Shown here in pieces: positions 22,066-32,186 of a stretch of DNA of 64,000 nt (position 1 is its first letter; every line of letters starts with the position of its first letter). Below the pieces are notes generated by a model. That model was not told the origin of the DNA, ran no database searches, and was given only the letters and a program-made list of their open reading frames with translations. The position numbers were made by a program, and so were the translations under genes. The DNA lies in assembly GCF_019175385.1 (NCBI RefSeq), contig NC_083343.1, forward strand, positions 50,304,457-50,368,456, read 5' to 3'. This DNA is from Lycium barbarum (Eukaryota > Streptophyta > Magnoliopsida > Solanales > Solanaceae).

Positions 22066-25000
22066 TGTCACGACCCAACCCTGTGGGCCATGACTAGTGC
22101 CCGAGATGGACACCCATACACGCTTACTTACCAAATCAGCATATCAATGACTTATCCATATCCAACATATATTAATTATCACAGATATTAAGGGCAGATG
22201 TTGTCTTAAGCGGTCGCATATATCAAACACATCATACAGGAGCCACCGGGGCTGTAGTAGAACATATCGTCCAAAGCATGTACATAAGTATATATATACA
22301 TACAAGCCGCTAAGGCTGTCATAGCAAATAGGACCGCTTAGACGCAAATCACAGACATAACCGAACAGTGACGACCCATGACCCACATATATGTCTACAG
22401 GCCTCTAACAAACACAACAGAATCATATGACGGGACAGGGCCCCGCCGTACCCCTGAATATACATATACATACATATATATAACGGAAGAGTCTGTACTA
22501 AAATATGGGCTCCAGAATAAGAGAGCACTCCAAGGCAGCAGAACAGATAGCCTAAGCTGTCGGGTCACTCACACGAACGTCTGTTCCTCCGGGCATGAAA
22601 CGCAGCCCCCGAAGGAAAGGGGGTCAGTACGGAATATGTACTGAGTAAGTAAAGCATAGAGTAATATGAACGGAATCATAAGCGGAATAAATAGTACAGA
22701 AGATTAGTACAGAAAGTAAGCACGATATGCAAAATAATAAAAACAACTTACTGGAAACACAAACCATGCATGCCAAGAACGGTATCCGGTCCTTTGCGGG
22801 ACCTGAGGAACTTGGCGCCACCCTAACTTTGGCGCCACACACACATAATAATCCAGAAGATTTGCTCTGTAATCTCCGTCACACATAACATATCATAACA
22901 TATACACGGTACCCGGGAACCGGACATATATACACGAGAACCCGGGAACCGGACACATCATACTCCATAATATATACATGGTAACCGGGGGTCAGACACA
23001 TATACACGGTACCCCGGAACCGGACACATCATACTCCGGAATATATATACATGGAACCCGGCCCTTAAGAAAGGGACTCGGCGAACCATACACACGATAC
23101 ACACCGGCCCGGGACTCGGCAGAAGTAATGACACATGCACGAGCAGAGTAGTGAGAAACTAAATGCACATAAATCAAGACTCGATGGATAAGTATACTTA
23201 CCGACCTTTGAAGGCTCAGAAACGAGTTTCGGGTCAATCCGACTTAGTATGAGAAGGTTACGAGCGTTTGAAGTACAGAACGTTCTATAAGCGTTTCCGA
23301 AGCCATTCTTGGAAAATCAAGGTCATAATCATGTCAAGAACCTTTCGGATATCGTTATGGATTAAATCAGGTAGAGCTTTTAAACCATATGTACGTATCA
23401 AAACATATCAAAAACTCAACGGGATAATCGAACATACTAGCATTTGGAAATCAAAATTTTAGTCATATCAATTATCTTTCGAATGCCATTCGGAAACATA
23501 TCAAATAGATCTTCGGACATCATAGGCACACATCAAAATCATGTGAAACAACTTATGGAAATCAAGAACGTTAGCCATCCTAGTGGCTCTAAGAATGAGA
23601 GTTTCTTTGAAATCATACATATACTTCATTTGCTCGTTTCACAAAGATCATGCCAAAAGAAAGAAAGGGTAAGCCTTACATACCTCGCCCGCTTTCTACG
23701 CTAACCCGAACTTAAGTCTTTGGCTTCGTAAGATCTACAACAATATTCACACATACCAAACATTAGTCATAAACACTTAAGAGTCCCATTTCTAAACCAA
23801 CACTTAATCTACAGAAATTTCGGCAGCATTTCCCCTGTAAATACTACCATCCCCGAGAATCCAACTCGGCTATATCATCAACAACAAATCCGAGAATTTA
23901 ACTCGGCCAAAATATCAACAACAATACCAACAATTACTCTAGAAATATCCACAATCGATTCAAAACGCATACTAACATTAGCAACTTCTTTCTACAAACT
24001 TTGATGACTTTCCATTTACGTTCAATTCATAATTGCATACACATTCAAGTTTTAATCCGAAACCATTCAAACAATATTCAAGAACACTTCAACAATCCAT
24101 TCTACATTCCAAACGGCCAAGCCAACATACTACCCAAAAACCTTTCAAATTCAACAAGAACAACAATAATACATTTTCTTCTTCCAAATTCATGAACTAT
24201 ACCAACAATTCACATGCTAGCAACATTGTCTTCCATAAATACAAGAAATAATATTATGGTCACATTGGCTTCCATAACCACTCTCCAACACTTACAACTT
24301 CAACTAGAATCATCAACCTTTCATTATCAACATAGAATCCACAACAACAACAACTAAAACACCAAATAAAATAATTGAATCATTGTTCCTACACACCACA
24401 CATATACACGGCCACAACCTAGGTTCCCTATTTTCATGAATTTCATCCACTTTTACATACTACAACATACATAATCATCCATAACATATAAAAGAAGATT
24501 AATTCTTACCTTTTTCCACTTATCTTCCTTCTTGGCTAAAATTGCTCCTTGCAAGAATAGATGTTTTTCTTGCCCCAATAATTATACCACGTTAAAGAGG
24601 ACCCTTGAATTAGTAGGAATACTAGAAGAAAATATTTTTTTGGATCAAATTTGGAAGCTTCAATTTTCTCCCTCACTTGGCCGAATAGGCCTCTCTTTCT
24701 TTCTCTCAAAGCTTCTTGAATTTTCTTATGTTGAAGATGATAAAATAATAATGGATCAACCCTTTTTATTTACTAGCATTAAGTCCCCAAGTGGGCCTTG
24801 GCCCATCCAAGGTGGCCGGCCACACTTGGGCTTTTTACTTAAGTCCAACTTTTTTTTTTTTTTTGGTTTTGCAATTCATGGAAATTTTATTCTCCAAATT
24901 CCAAATTTTCCCTTAGCTCTCTTCATTATTACCATGAACCATCTTGTGAAATTCCCTTTTTACCCCTATCCTTCCTTAATATTTTCACTTCGAAAACTTT

Positions 25001-25103
25001 CATGAACAACTTGTGTGCTAAACAAAATCAAAATATAACCTTGTCCTTAACTTCCCGCGATTATCTTGAGTTATCCGAATGTACAAAATAGCGGGATATA
25101 ACA
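22066..25103 (-). repeat. element D 3' LTR
   Basis: It is 3038 bp, from minus-strand TGTTATATCCCGC to GGTCGTGACA. It is longer than its partner LTR, mainly through extra units of a GGTACCCGGGAACCGG-type repeat at 22905-23060. A long frame antisense to it (24532-25005) is not a gene. Confidence 0.9.
22606..22643 (-). other. LTR double hairpin, D 3' LTR
   Basis: Both stems are perfect: CAGTAC/GTACTG and CCCCC/GGGGG. Confidence 0.55.
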
Positions 25104-25117
25104 TCATCCCCCCCTTT
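25104..25117 (-). other. element D polypurine tract
   Basis: Minus-strand AAAGGGGGGGATGA directly precedes the 3' LTR. Confidence 0.8.
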
Positions 25118-25189
25118 AGAACATTCGTCCCCGAATGTTGAATTAGTCCCATGGGGTATTATAATACTTCGGGGAGGTCTCCTTTGTGG

Positions 25190-25400
25190 AAGGCTGGATG
25201 TACCGTCTCTAATTCGGAGGCGACTCCGATTCATGGATGATTTTGTCAATACTACGGACAATTTGATAAGGCCCACTATATCTCAGATTGAGCTTTCCCT
25301 TCCTGCCAAAGTCTTATTATACCTTCCATAGGTGACGTCTTCAGGAATAGCCATTCACCAACCTGGAATTCTAAGTGTCGACGTTAATTTTTTCGGTCTT
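25190..25400 (-). pseudogene. element D integrase C-terminal remnant
   Basis: The minus strand reads RRHLEFQVGEWLFLKTSPM, then after a one-base shift GRKGKLNLRYSGPYQIV. This is the GPY/F block of gypsy integrase, as in A and C. No integrase core or reverse transcriptase is found further upstream in D, so this is a relic of an internal deletion or replacement. It shows that D descends from a pol-bearing element. The frameshift and stops rule out function. Confidence 0.75.
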
Positions 25401-25851
25401 TAAGTATTCTTCTTTTCTCGCTCCTCGTTGCCTTGCTAATGGGAAATTACTTTTCTCATATATGGCATATTCTTTATCCCCAAGTATCACGGGGGTGGAG
25501 CCTCTTCTATGAGTACCTCGTGAGGGGGTGCGGTGCCCTCACTTCGGTACGCTTTTCGAGCTTTCCTCTAAATCTTATGTTCTCAGTGTTTATCCAATCA
25601 TGACTTTGTCGCTAACAAGAATAATGATTATATTCCTTATTTCCTTCCCTCACATCCCTCAATGCCAGTATACTTGTCTGTAACTTCCTTGGATTGGTGA
25701 TCGTTCCGTCAATCGTTATTCCTTATTGGCTCTCCGGCGTGGACCTCTTATAATTATAATTGGGCATGGCTTCACATTAGCGGTCCATGTAATTCCCTAG
25801 TGTAGGTTCTCATATTTAACATAGTTAGCAGTCCATGAACTACTCTCTACC
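25401..25851. other. element D noncoding internal sequence left of insertion E
   Basis: I recognise no gene or repeat here. It should be decayed internal sequence of D. CTACC at 25847-25851 is the first copy of E's target duplication. Confidence 0.5.
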
Positions 25852-27874
25852 TGTTATATCCCGCATTTTACGTATTCGGATAATTCAAGATAATTGCGAG
25901 AAGTTAAGAGCAAAGCTATATTTTTGATCTTGTTTGGAATATAAGTTGGTTATGAAAATTTTGATGTGGAAATATTAAGAATGGCTAAGGGAAAATTTGG
26001 AAATTGGAAAATAATTTTTCAAAAAAAAAAGGGGGGGAAAGATTGGTCTTGAAATAAATGGGCTTGAAAAAGAAAAAAAAAAGAGGCCCAAGTGTAGCCG
26101 GCCAAGTGGTATGGGCCAAGCCCACATGGGAGTTTAATATATGTAAGTAAAAAGATGATAAATGCATCTTCAACTTAGAAGAGTCAAGAAAATTTGAGAG
26201 AAGCAAGGAAAGCCCTCCATATTCGGCCAAGCTTGGGAGAGCAAGAACCTTGGAAACAAATTGCTCAAAAATTATTTTCTACTAATTGGAAGGTCCCTAG
26301 CAAGGTGAAGTAGTCATTGGAGCAAGTAGAACATTTATTCTTGCAAGCTACAAATTCTAGCCAAGTGAGAAGTTAAGTGGAAAAGGTAAGAATCAATCTT
26401 CTTTTATATGTTATGGATCATTGTGTATGTTGTAGTGTGTAGAAATGAGTGAAATTCATGAAAATATGGGCATAGTGTTGTGGCCGTGTGGTGTTTATGT
26501 GGTATAGAAGAGAATGAATCAATTTCTCTTAGTATTTTGATTGTTATTGTCATGAATGCTATGTTGGTAATGAAAGTTTGATGATTCAAGTTGAAGTCGG
26601 AAGTGTTGGAAAGTTATTTTAGAAACTAATGTGATGTTAGAAGCCATTTCTTATATTTATGGAAAACAATGTGTTAGTGTGTGAATTGTTGGTGAAGTTC
26701 ATGAGATTGAAGGAAGAAAATGCGTTGTTATTGTTCTTATTCCATTTGGAAGATTTCGGGTGGCATAGCATATGGGTTGGATTATTGTGAATATTGTACG
26801 GATTGTTTGAAGTATTCCTGAATATTGTTTGAATGGTTTCGGATTAATACTTGAATATGTGAGCAAATATGAATTGAATATAAGTGAAACGTCGTTGAAG
26901 ATTGTAGGAAGAAGTTGTTAATGTTAGTATGCGTTTTGAATCGATTGTGGATATTGTTAGAATAATTGTTGGTATTGTTGTCGATATTTTGGCCGAGTTA
27001 AATTCTCGGATTTGTTGTTGAATGTTTGGCCGAGTTGAATTCTCGGGGATGTTGCATTTTCAGGGGAAATGCTGCCGAAATTTCTGTAGATTAAGTGTTG
27101 GTTTAGAATTGGACTCTAAGTGTTTATGGCTAATGTTCGGTATATATGAATATTGTTGTAGATCTTGCGAAGCGAAAGACTTAAGTTCGGATTAGCATAG
27201 AAAGCGGGCAAGGTATGTAAGGCTTACCTTTCTTTCTTTTGGCATGATCTCTATGAAACGAACAAATGACGTATATGTATGATTGCAAAGAAATTCCTAT
27301 TCTTAGAGCCACTAGGATGGCTAACGTCCTTGATTTCCATAAGCTGTTTCATATGATTTTGGTGCGTATCTATGTTGTCCGAAGATCTACTTGATATGAG
27401 TATTGCTTCGATTTTCCGAAAATGGCTTCTGAAATGTTCGTAGAAGGTTCTGTACTTCAAACGCTCATAACTTTCTCATACTAAGTCGGATTAACCCGAA
27501 ACTTGTTTCGGAGTCTTCGGGTGTCGGAAAGTATACGTGTTCATCGAATCTTGGAATTAACACATTATGATATATGGATCGGGCCGTACATTCCACGACA
27601 TTATATTAACACCTTATGATATATGGATCGGGCCGTACGTTCCACAGCATTATATTGATACATGACTTTCAGTTTTGATCTATGCTGATGACATACATGA
27701 TTTCCGTTATAAGAAGGCAAGTGCTTTGATGTTTTTAAAGATCATGTTGATTCTGGTAAATCTCTGTTTCAGTTATGATCCTCAAGTGTCAATTTGTGCA
27801 CCTATCTATCGAGTCTTGATTTATATGCATATAGTTTCTCACGACTCTGTTCGTGCAAGCCTTAATATGTCTAT

Positions 27875-28350
27875 TCACCGAGTCCCGGGCCGGGTATGTT
27901 ATCGTGCGCACTCCACTGCATTGTTCACCGAGTCCCTCAATAGAGGGCCGGGTACGGTATATGCATATGATGATGTGATATGATGATGATGATGATGTGT
28001 TATGGTGGCCAGGAGGGCATATGATGATTTGATTCACCGAGTCCCTCACTAGAGGGCCAGGTACGGTATGTATATGATATACGATGTTCACATGCATGAT
28101 TCTATTTACCGAGTCCCTTAATGGGCCGGGTACGGTATGACTTCATTCACCGAGTTCCTCACTAGAAGGCCGGGTACGGTATATATATGTATATGTATAT
28201 GTATGCATGATGATATGAAAGTATGATGATATGATTTTGTTCACCGAGTCCCTCACTAGAGGGTCGGGTACGGTATATGTATACATGTATTCATGATGAC
28301 ATAATGACATGATTTCATTCACCGATTCCCATAATGGGCCGGGTACGGTA
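27875..28350 (+). repeat. hairpin-forming repeat module in LTR E
   Basis: About seven copies of CACCGAGTCCC, a short spacer and GGGCCGGGTACGGTAT occur at irregular spacing. Several spacers make CCCTCACTAGAGGG, a small stem-loop. Fewer or altered copies occur in LTRs B, D and J. Confidence 0.7.
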
Positions 28351-28479
28351 CGCGATATGAAAATGTTCGATTCTGTTCTGTATTACACAGGTACAGTGGT
28401 TTCCTTATTATTATACTTGACTCCTGGAATCTCTATTTTAGTTATGATCCTTTCAGTTGTATTTCATGCCTTACATACT

Positions 28480-28516
28480 CAGTACATATTCCGTACTGAC
28501 CCCCTTTCTTCGGGGG
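28480..28516 (+). other. LTR double hairpin, element E
   Basis: Both stems are perfect: CAGTAC/GTACTG and CCCCC/GGGGG with 7-base loops. GCCCGCAGGTA follows. Confidence 0.55.
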
Positions 28517-29055
28517 CTGTGTTTCATGCCCGCAGGTACAGACGTTCGTGTGAGTGACCCGACAGCTTAGGCTATCTGTTCTGCTGCCTTGGAGTGTTCC
28601 CTTGTTCCGGAGCCCATATTTTGTTACAGACTCTTCCGTTATATATATGTATGTGTATATTCAGGGGTACGGTAGGGCCCTGTTCCGTCATATGATTCTG
28701 TTGTGTTTGTTAGAGGCCTGTAGACATATATGTGGGTCATGGGTCGTTAATGTTCGGTTATGTCTGTGATTTGCGTCTAAGCGGTCCTATTTTCCATGAC
28801 AGCCTTAACGGCTTGTATGTATATATACTTATGTATATGCTTTGGACGATATGTTCTATGACAGCCTTGGCGGCTCCTGTATGATGTGTTTGATATATGT
28901 GACCGCTTAAGATAACATCCGCCCTTAATATCTGTAATAATTAATATATGTTGGATAAATTATGGATAAGTCATTGATATGCTGATTTGGTAAGTAAGAG
29001 CCTATGGGTGTCCATCTCGGGCACTAGTCACGGCCCACGGGGTTGGGTCGTGACA

Positions 29056-30109
29056 CTACCGTTCGGTGGGCTCTTTATTTTTCCATTCATAAGGGCAGTG
29101 TTCTTCTTTTCTTCGAGAAATTATCAACTACCGACCGTTGTTACTTCGTTATGACAGTCGTCATCCGAAATGTCTTTGTGAATTTAACCTGTATACCTTT
29201 CTTGCTCTCTTTATCGCCCTCTTCTGGAACTCAGATCATCATAATTCGTTTCAAATCTAGTATGTTCTCCCCTTCACCCCCCCCCCCCTTATTAAGAGGG
29301 TATATATGTGCCTATGCTCTCTCTCTAAGTAATCATCTCCTTCCGCGATCTTCTTACAATTGAAATTACTTCATCGCGGAGCTTATCCTGCCTATCTCCT
29401 TGCTAACTACGTTCTCGTATTTGATCGGTTTGCTGTTACCAACTTATTAGAGTATCCTTCGTACTCCCATATGCTTGTCCTATTTTCACCGTTAACCTCC
29501 TTTAGGTTTATTCCTCTTTTTGTCCTATACTATCACATTTTAGTCCTTTTACAGACCTGTCCTTCAAGGTTCTACGCCAATAGTTTCATGCCTTGCCCGT
29601 CGGCTCTTTTGGAGGCCTTGCTTGATCATTTTTACCTTTCACTTTTTCTGGCATTTTGATCTCCTTGCCTTCCATTTACTCACTCTCTTTCCTTTCCAGA
29701 TATCGTCGTATTAGGATTTTCCAATCTTAATCTGTAGTGAAATCAGTATCAGTCTATTTCATAACATCTGTATCATACCTTTCGTTTCGTCTCTTGAATT
29801 CCGTCTAGTTAATGTCTTCCATATGTCGCAACCCTGGTTGCTAGGTTTCACCTATCGATCGATATAGTCATAGATGGAATATTATATGCATACATATATA
29901 TTTATTACCATTTCACTTACAGAATATTTCCAAATGCTAGTCAAACTTACTTTGATCCCAGAGCTGCGTTGCGCTTCTTTTTTTTTCATCGGTCTGGTCC
30001 GCCCTAGCCTACGCGACTCCTTTAAGGTTCCTAACCACTCCGCATATTCTAATTTCCTGCAGGTTACCCCAATTTCCATTTGTCTCTTATATCTGCATTT
30101 GTGGAAAAA
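29056..30109 (-). other. element D region between 5S-like segment and insertion E
   Basis: The part next to the 5S-like segment aligns on the minus strand with element B after its 5S segment (TTGGGGTAA then ATATGCGGAGT, against TTGGGGTAA then ATGTGTGGAGT). The rest is A/T-rich and I recognise nothing in it. No pol frame is seen. Confidence 0.55.
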
Positions 30110-30223
30110 ACAATTTGTACACTTCCCAGGGGGTCACCCATCCCAAAATTGCTCTGGCCCTAGCACGCTTAACCTCAAAACTTTAATGTATTTCGATACG
30201 TTAATGCTGGTATAATTGCACCA
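30110..30223 (-). repeat. 5S rRNA-like segment in element D
   Basis: This is the most complete of the three copies. The minus strand begins GGTGCAATTATACCAGCA, like the 5' end of 5S rRNA, continues with GTTAAGCGTGCTAGGG and GGGATGGGTGACC, and ends CCTGGGAAGT. It is thus near full length, with A-box-like and C-box-like parts kept. Its place after gag is the same as in B. Confidence 0.82.
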
Positions 30224-30452
30224 ACTTCCCCGCACGACCTTTTTCACACCATCTAGGGCAAGTCGGGGTCTTAACAATTTTCGAAAAGTTCTCGTAACGG
30301 GTCCCACTCCGATCTAGAGAGGGTCTTTTATTTTTCTGATTATGCGATTACCGTATTAGCCTTCTAAATCTTCAATATTCACCTTTCATTTACATGTATG
30401 GCTACCTCAAGCGGTTCCATCAATTCGGGGTTTGTCCCAATTCTATTAGTAA

Positions 30453-31982
30453 CTAGGAGGGGAAAATATACCACAAAATAGAGCCTAGACCTGTCAATGC
30501 ATATACATTTCGGGAAAAGAACAATAATATACCTGTATCAGCGGTTGGTGGCGCCTCCGGGTCCTGTCGACTAGCCAAGGCATAGATGCGGTTCGAAGGA
30601 CCGCTAGAACTGGAAACTCCGCCGCGGTCTCTACCGCGGCCTGCTGGTGCCGGCATGCCCTGCCCCGTAAGGCGCATAGCTACAGAAGAAGATGAACCGG
30701 CAACCGACCCCGTGGGCTGAGCTGCACCACCGGAACCACCCAGCAACGGGAAATCTCTCATGATATGGCCTTGACGGCCGCAAGAAAAACAGGCACCTGT
30801 GGCACGATAACACTCTCCAGGGTGATGCCTCCTGCAATGAGGACATCGAGGTATGGGTGGCCCCGTCTGACCGGAACCTCTGTCCACCTGTGAACCCTAG
30901 GCCCTGGAACTCTGGCCTACTTCTGTGTGCCCAGTACTATCAAATCGCCTACCCGTAAACCGTGGAGGCGTACTGCGGGCTGGCTGAGAGAAATATCCGC
31001 TATGCTGCTGCTGAGGCTGCCCGCCTCGAAACTCCCCAAAATAGCCAGCTGATCTAGCCCTCTTGGGCTGCCTCCTATCACGCTCTCTATCGGGCTGACG
31101 CCCTCTATGTCGGTCTTTCATTGCTTGTGCGTACGCCTCCAAACGAGCGATGTCCATTCCTGACTGGGAAGCCATTACCAGGCAGCTATCAACCAAGTAA
31201 TGATCCAGCCCCATCACGTACCGATGCATCCTGTCAGTCATATCGGCTACAATAGTGGGTGCGTATCTAGCCAAAGAGTTAAACTCTAGGCTGTACTCCT
31301 GAACGCTCCTGCCCCACTGTTTCAGCTGTAGAAATCTGTCAACTCTGGCTCGCCGCGCCTCGGGAGGCAGGAAGTGGCCAAGAAAGGCCTCCATAAACTC
31401 GGCCTATACTGCTGGAGGAGCATCCTCGCCCCTAGACAGTTCGCAGGACTCATACCAATTTATAGTTATACCACGCACCGATATGAAGCCAGCTCGACAA
31501 AATCGGTCTCAAAAGCCCTGACTAATCTCAGCTTACGTGCATCTGTCGAATAAAGTCCTGGGGATCCTCCTCGGGCTTTGACCCGTAGAACTCTGGGGAA
31601 TTACAAGTCAAAAAGTCACGAACTCTCAGGCTGTCATGTCTGTCCACATCATCACCCCCAGTCCGTGTCTGCGAGCCTGCCCCGCTACTAGTCTAGTCAG
31701 CAACTGGACCGCATCTCTCATGGCCCTATCCTCTGCCCCTGGTTGTGGAGCTGGAGGCTCTGGTACTGGAACCCCGGGAGCTAGTGGTGGGGCCGCCCCC
31801 TGGTCGGCAGCTACTGCTGCTCCAATATCCTCTGGTAATGGCGGTGTAGCAGAACTGGCTAACGGGGGCAAATACTCAGGTACAAGCTGAGCACGGGCCC
31901 TGGTAACTCTCTGGGCCTGGCTAGTCTCTCCAGCTGCCGCTGACTTGCCCTTCGGGGCAGCTGTCGCTTTTCTCTGAGGCAT
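30453..31982 (-). pseudogene. gag: element D gag, broken
   Basis: The minus strand starts MPQRKATAAPKGK at 31982, homologous to B gag. An N-terminal Pro/Ala-rich part ends near 31626. The next roughly 230 bp contain stops and shifts. The capsid part then reads LGHFLPPEARRARVDRFL and SLEFNSLARYAP (31394-30897). After a further stop the C-terminal part has CPHCRRHHPGEC and CFSCGRQGHIMRDF, in which the last zinc-binding Cys is Phe. It ends in a worn protease start (VYALTGLGSILWYI). At least one stop, one shift and the lost Cys make it non-functional. It is a structural protein relic. Confidence 0.85.
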
Positions 31983-32092
31983 CGCTGAAAACATGACAAT
32001 TCATTAGGAAGAAATCATCCTAATAATACAGCTCTATCGCACGATCTAAGATAAGAAGGAAGGGTAACATCTTAAATGTCCTGTAGCCTCTT

Positions 32093-32126
32093 GTTTATGG
32101 ATGTGGTGCACCACACACCGATAAAC
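32093..32126 (-). other. leader stem-loop with GTGCAC loop, element D
   Basis: On the minus strand the stems are GTTTAT/ATAAAC and GGTGTG/CACATC, with the loop palindrome GTGCAC (32106-32111). The downstream inverted repeat AGATCGTGCGATAG is at 32033-32046. Confidence 0.5.
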
Positions 32127-32170
32127 AAAACTCTACTAGACATGACCTGTAGACATTCCGAGGACAAACC

Positions 32171-32182
32171 GCTCTGATACCA
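32171..32182 (-). other. element D primer-binding site
   Basis: Minus-strand TGGTATCAGAGC, complementary to initiator tRNA-Met, lies four bases from the 5' LTR. Confidence 0.9.
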
Positions 32183-32186
32183 CTTT

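Larger units (their letters stand above)
25852..29055 (+). mobile_element. element E: solo LTR, family 1
   Basis: A single 3204-bp LTR runs from TGTTATATCCCGC to GGTCGTGACA, flanked by CTACC at 25847-25851 and 29056-29060. It has no primer site or purine tract, so it is a product of LTR-LTR recombination. It is closely related to D's LTR but in the opposite orientation. GGCCCA boxes and a TTTAATATATG box (about 26133) mark the promoter. Confidence 0.92.

Noticed and set aside
24532..25005. A 157-codon frame in D's 3' LTR, also at 34613-35047
   Set aside because: It is antisense to the LTR, low in complexity (poly-Phe from a T-run), and is not kept in the related LTR E.
27875..28350. CRISPR-like array
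   Set aside because: Repeats are irregular in spacing and length, are LTR-internal and lie in a plant nuclear setting.
29043..29659. Plus-strand frames of about 100 codons in D's internal region
   Set aside because: They are antisense to the element, unrelated to known domains, and lie in worn noncoding sequence homologous to part of B.
30883..31994. D gag as an intact CDS
   Set aside because: Stops and frame changes separate the N-terminal, capsid and knuckle parts, and one zinc ligand is lost.
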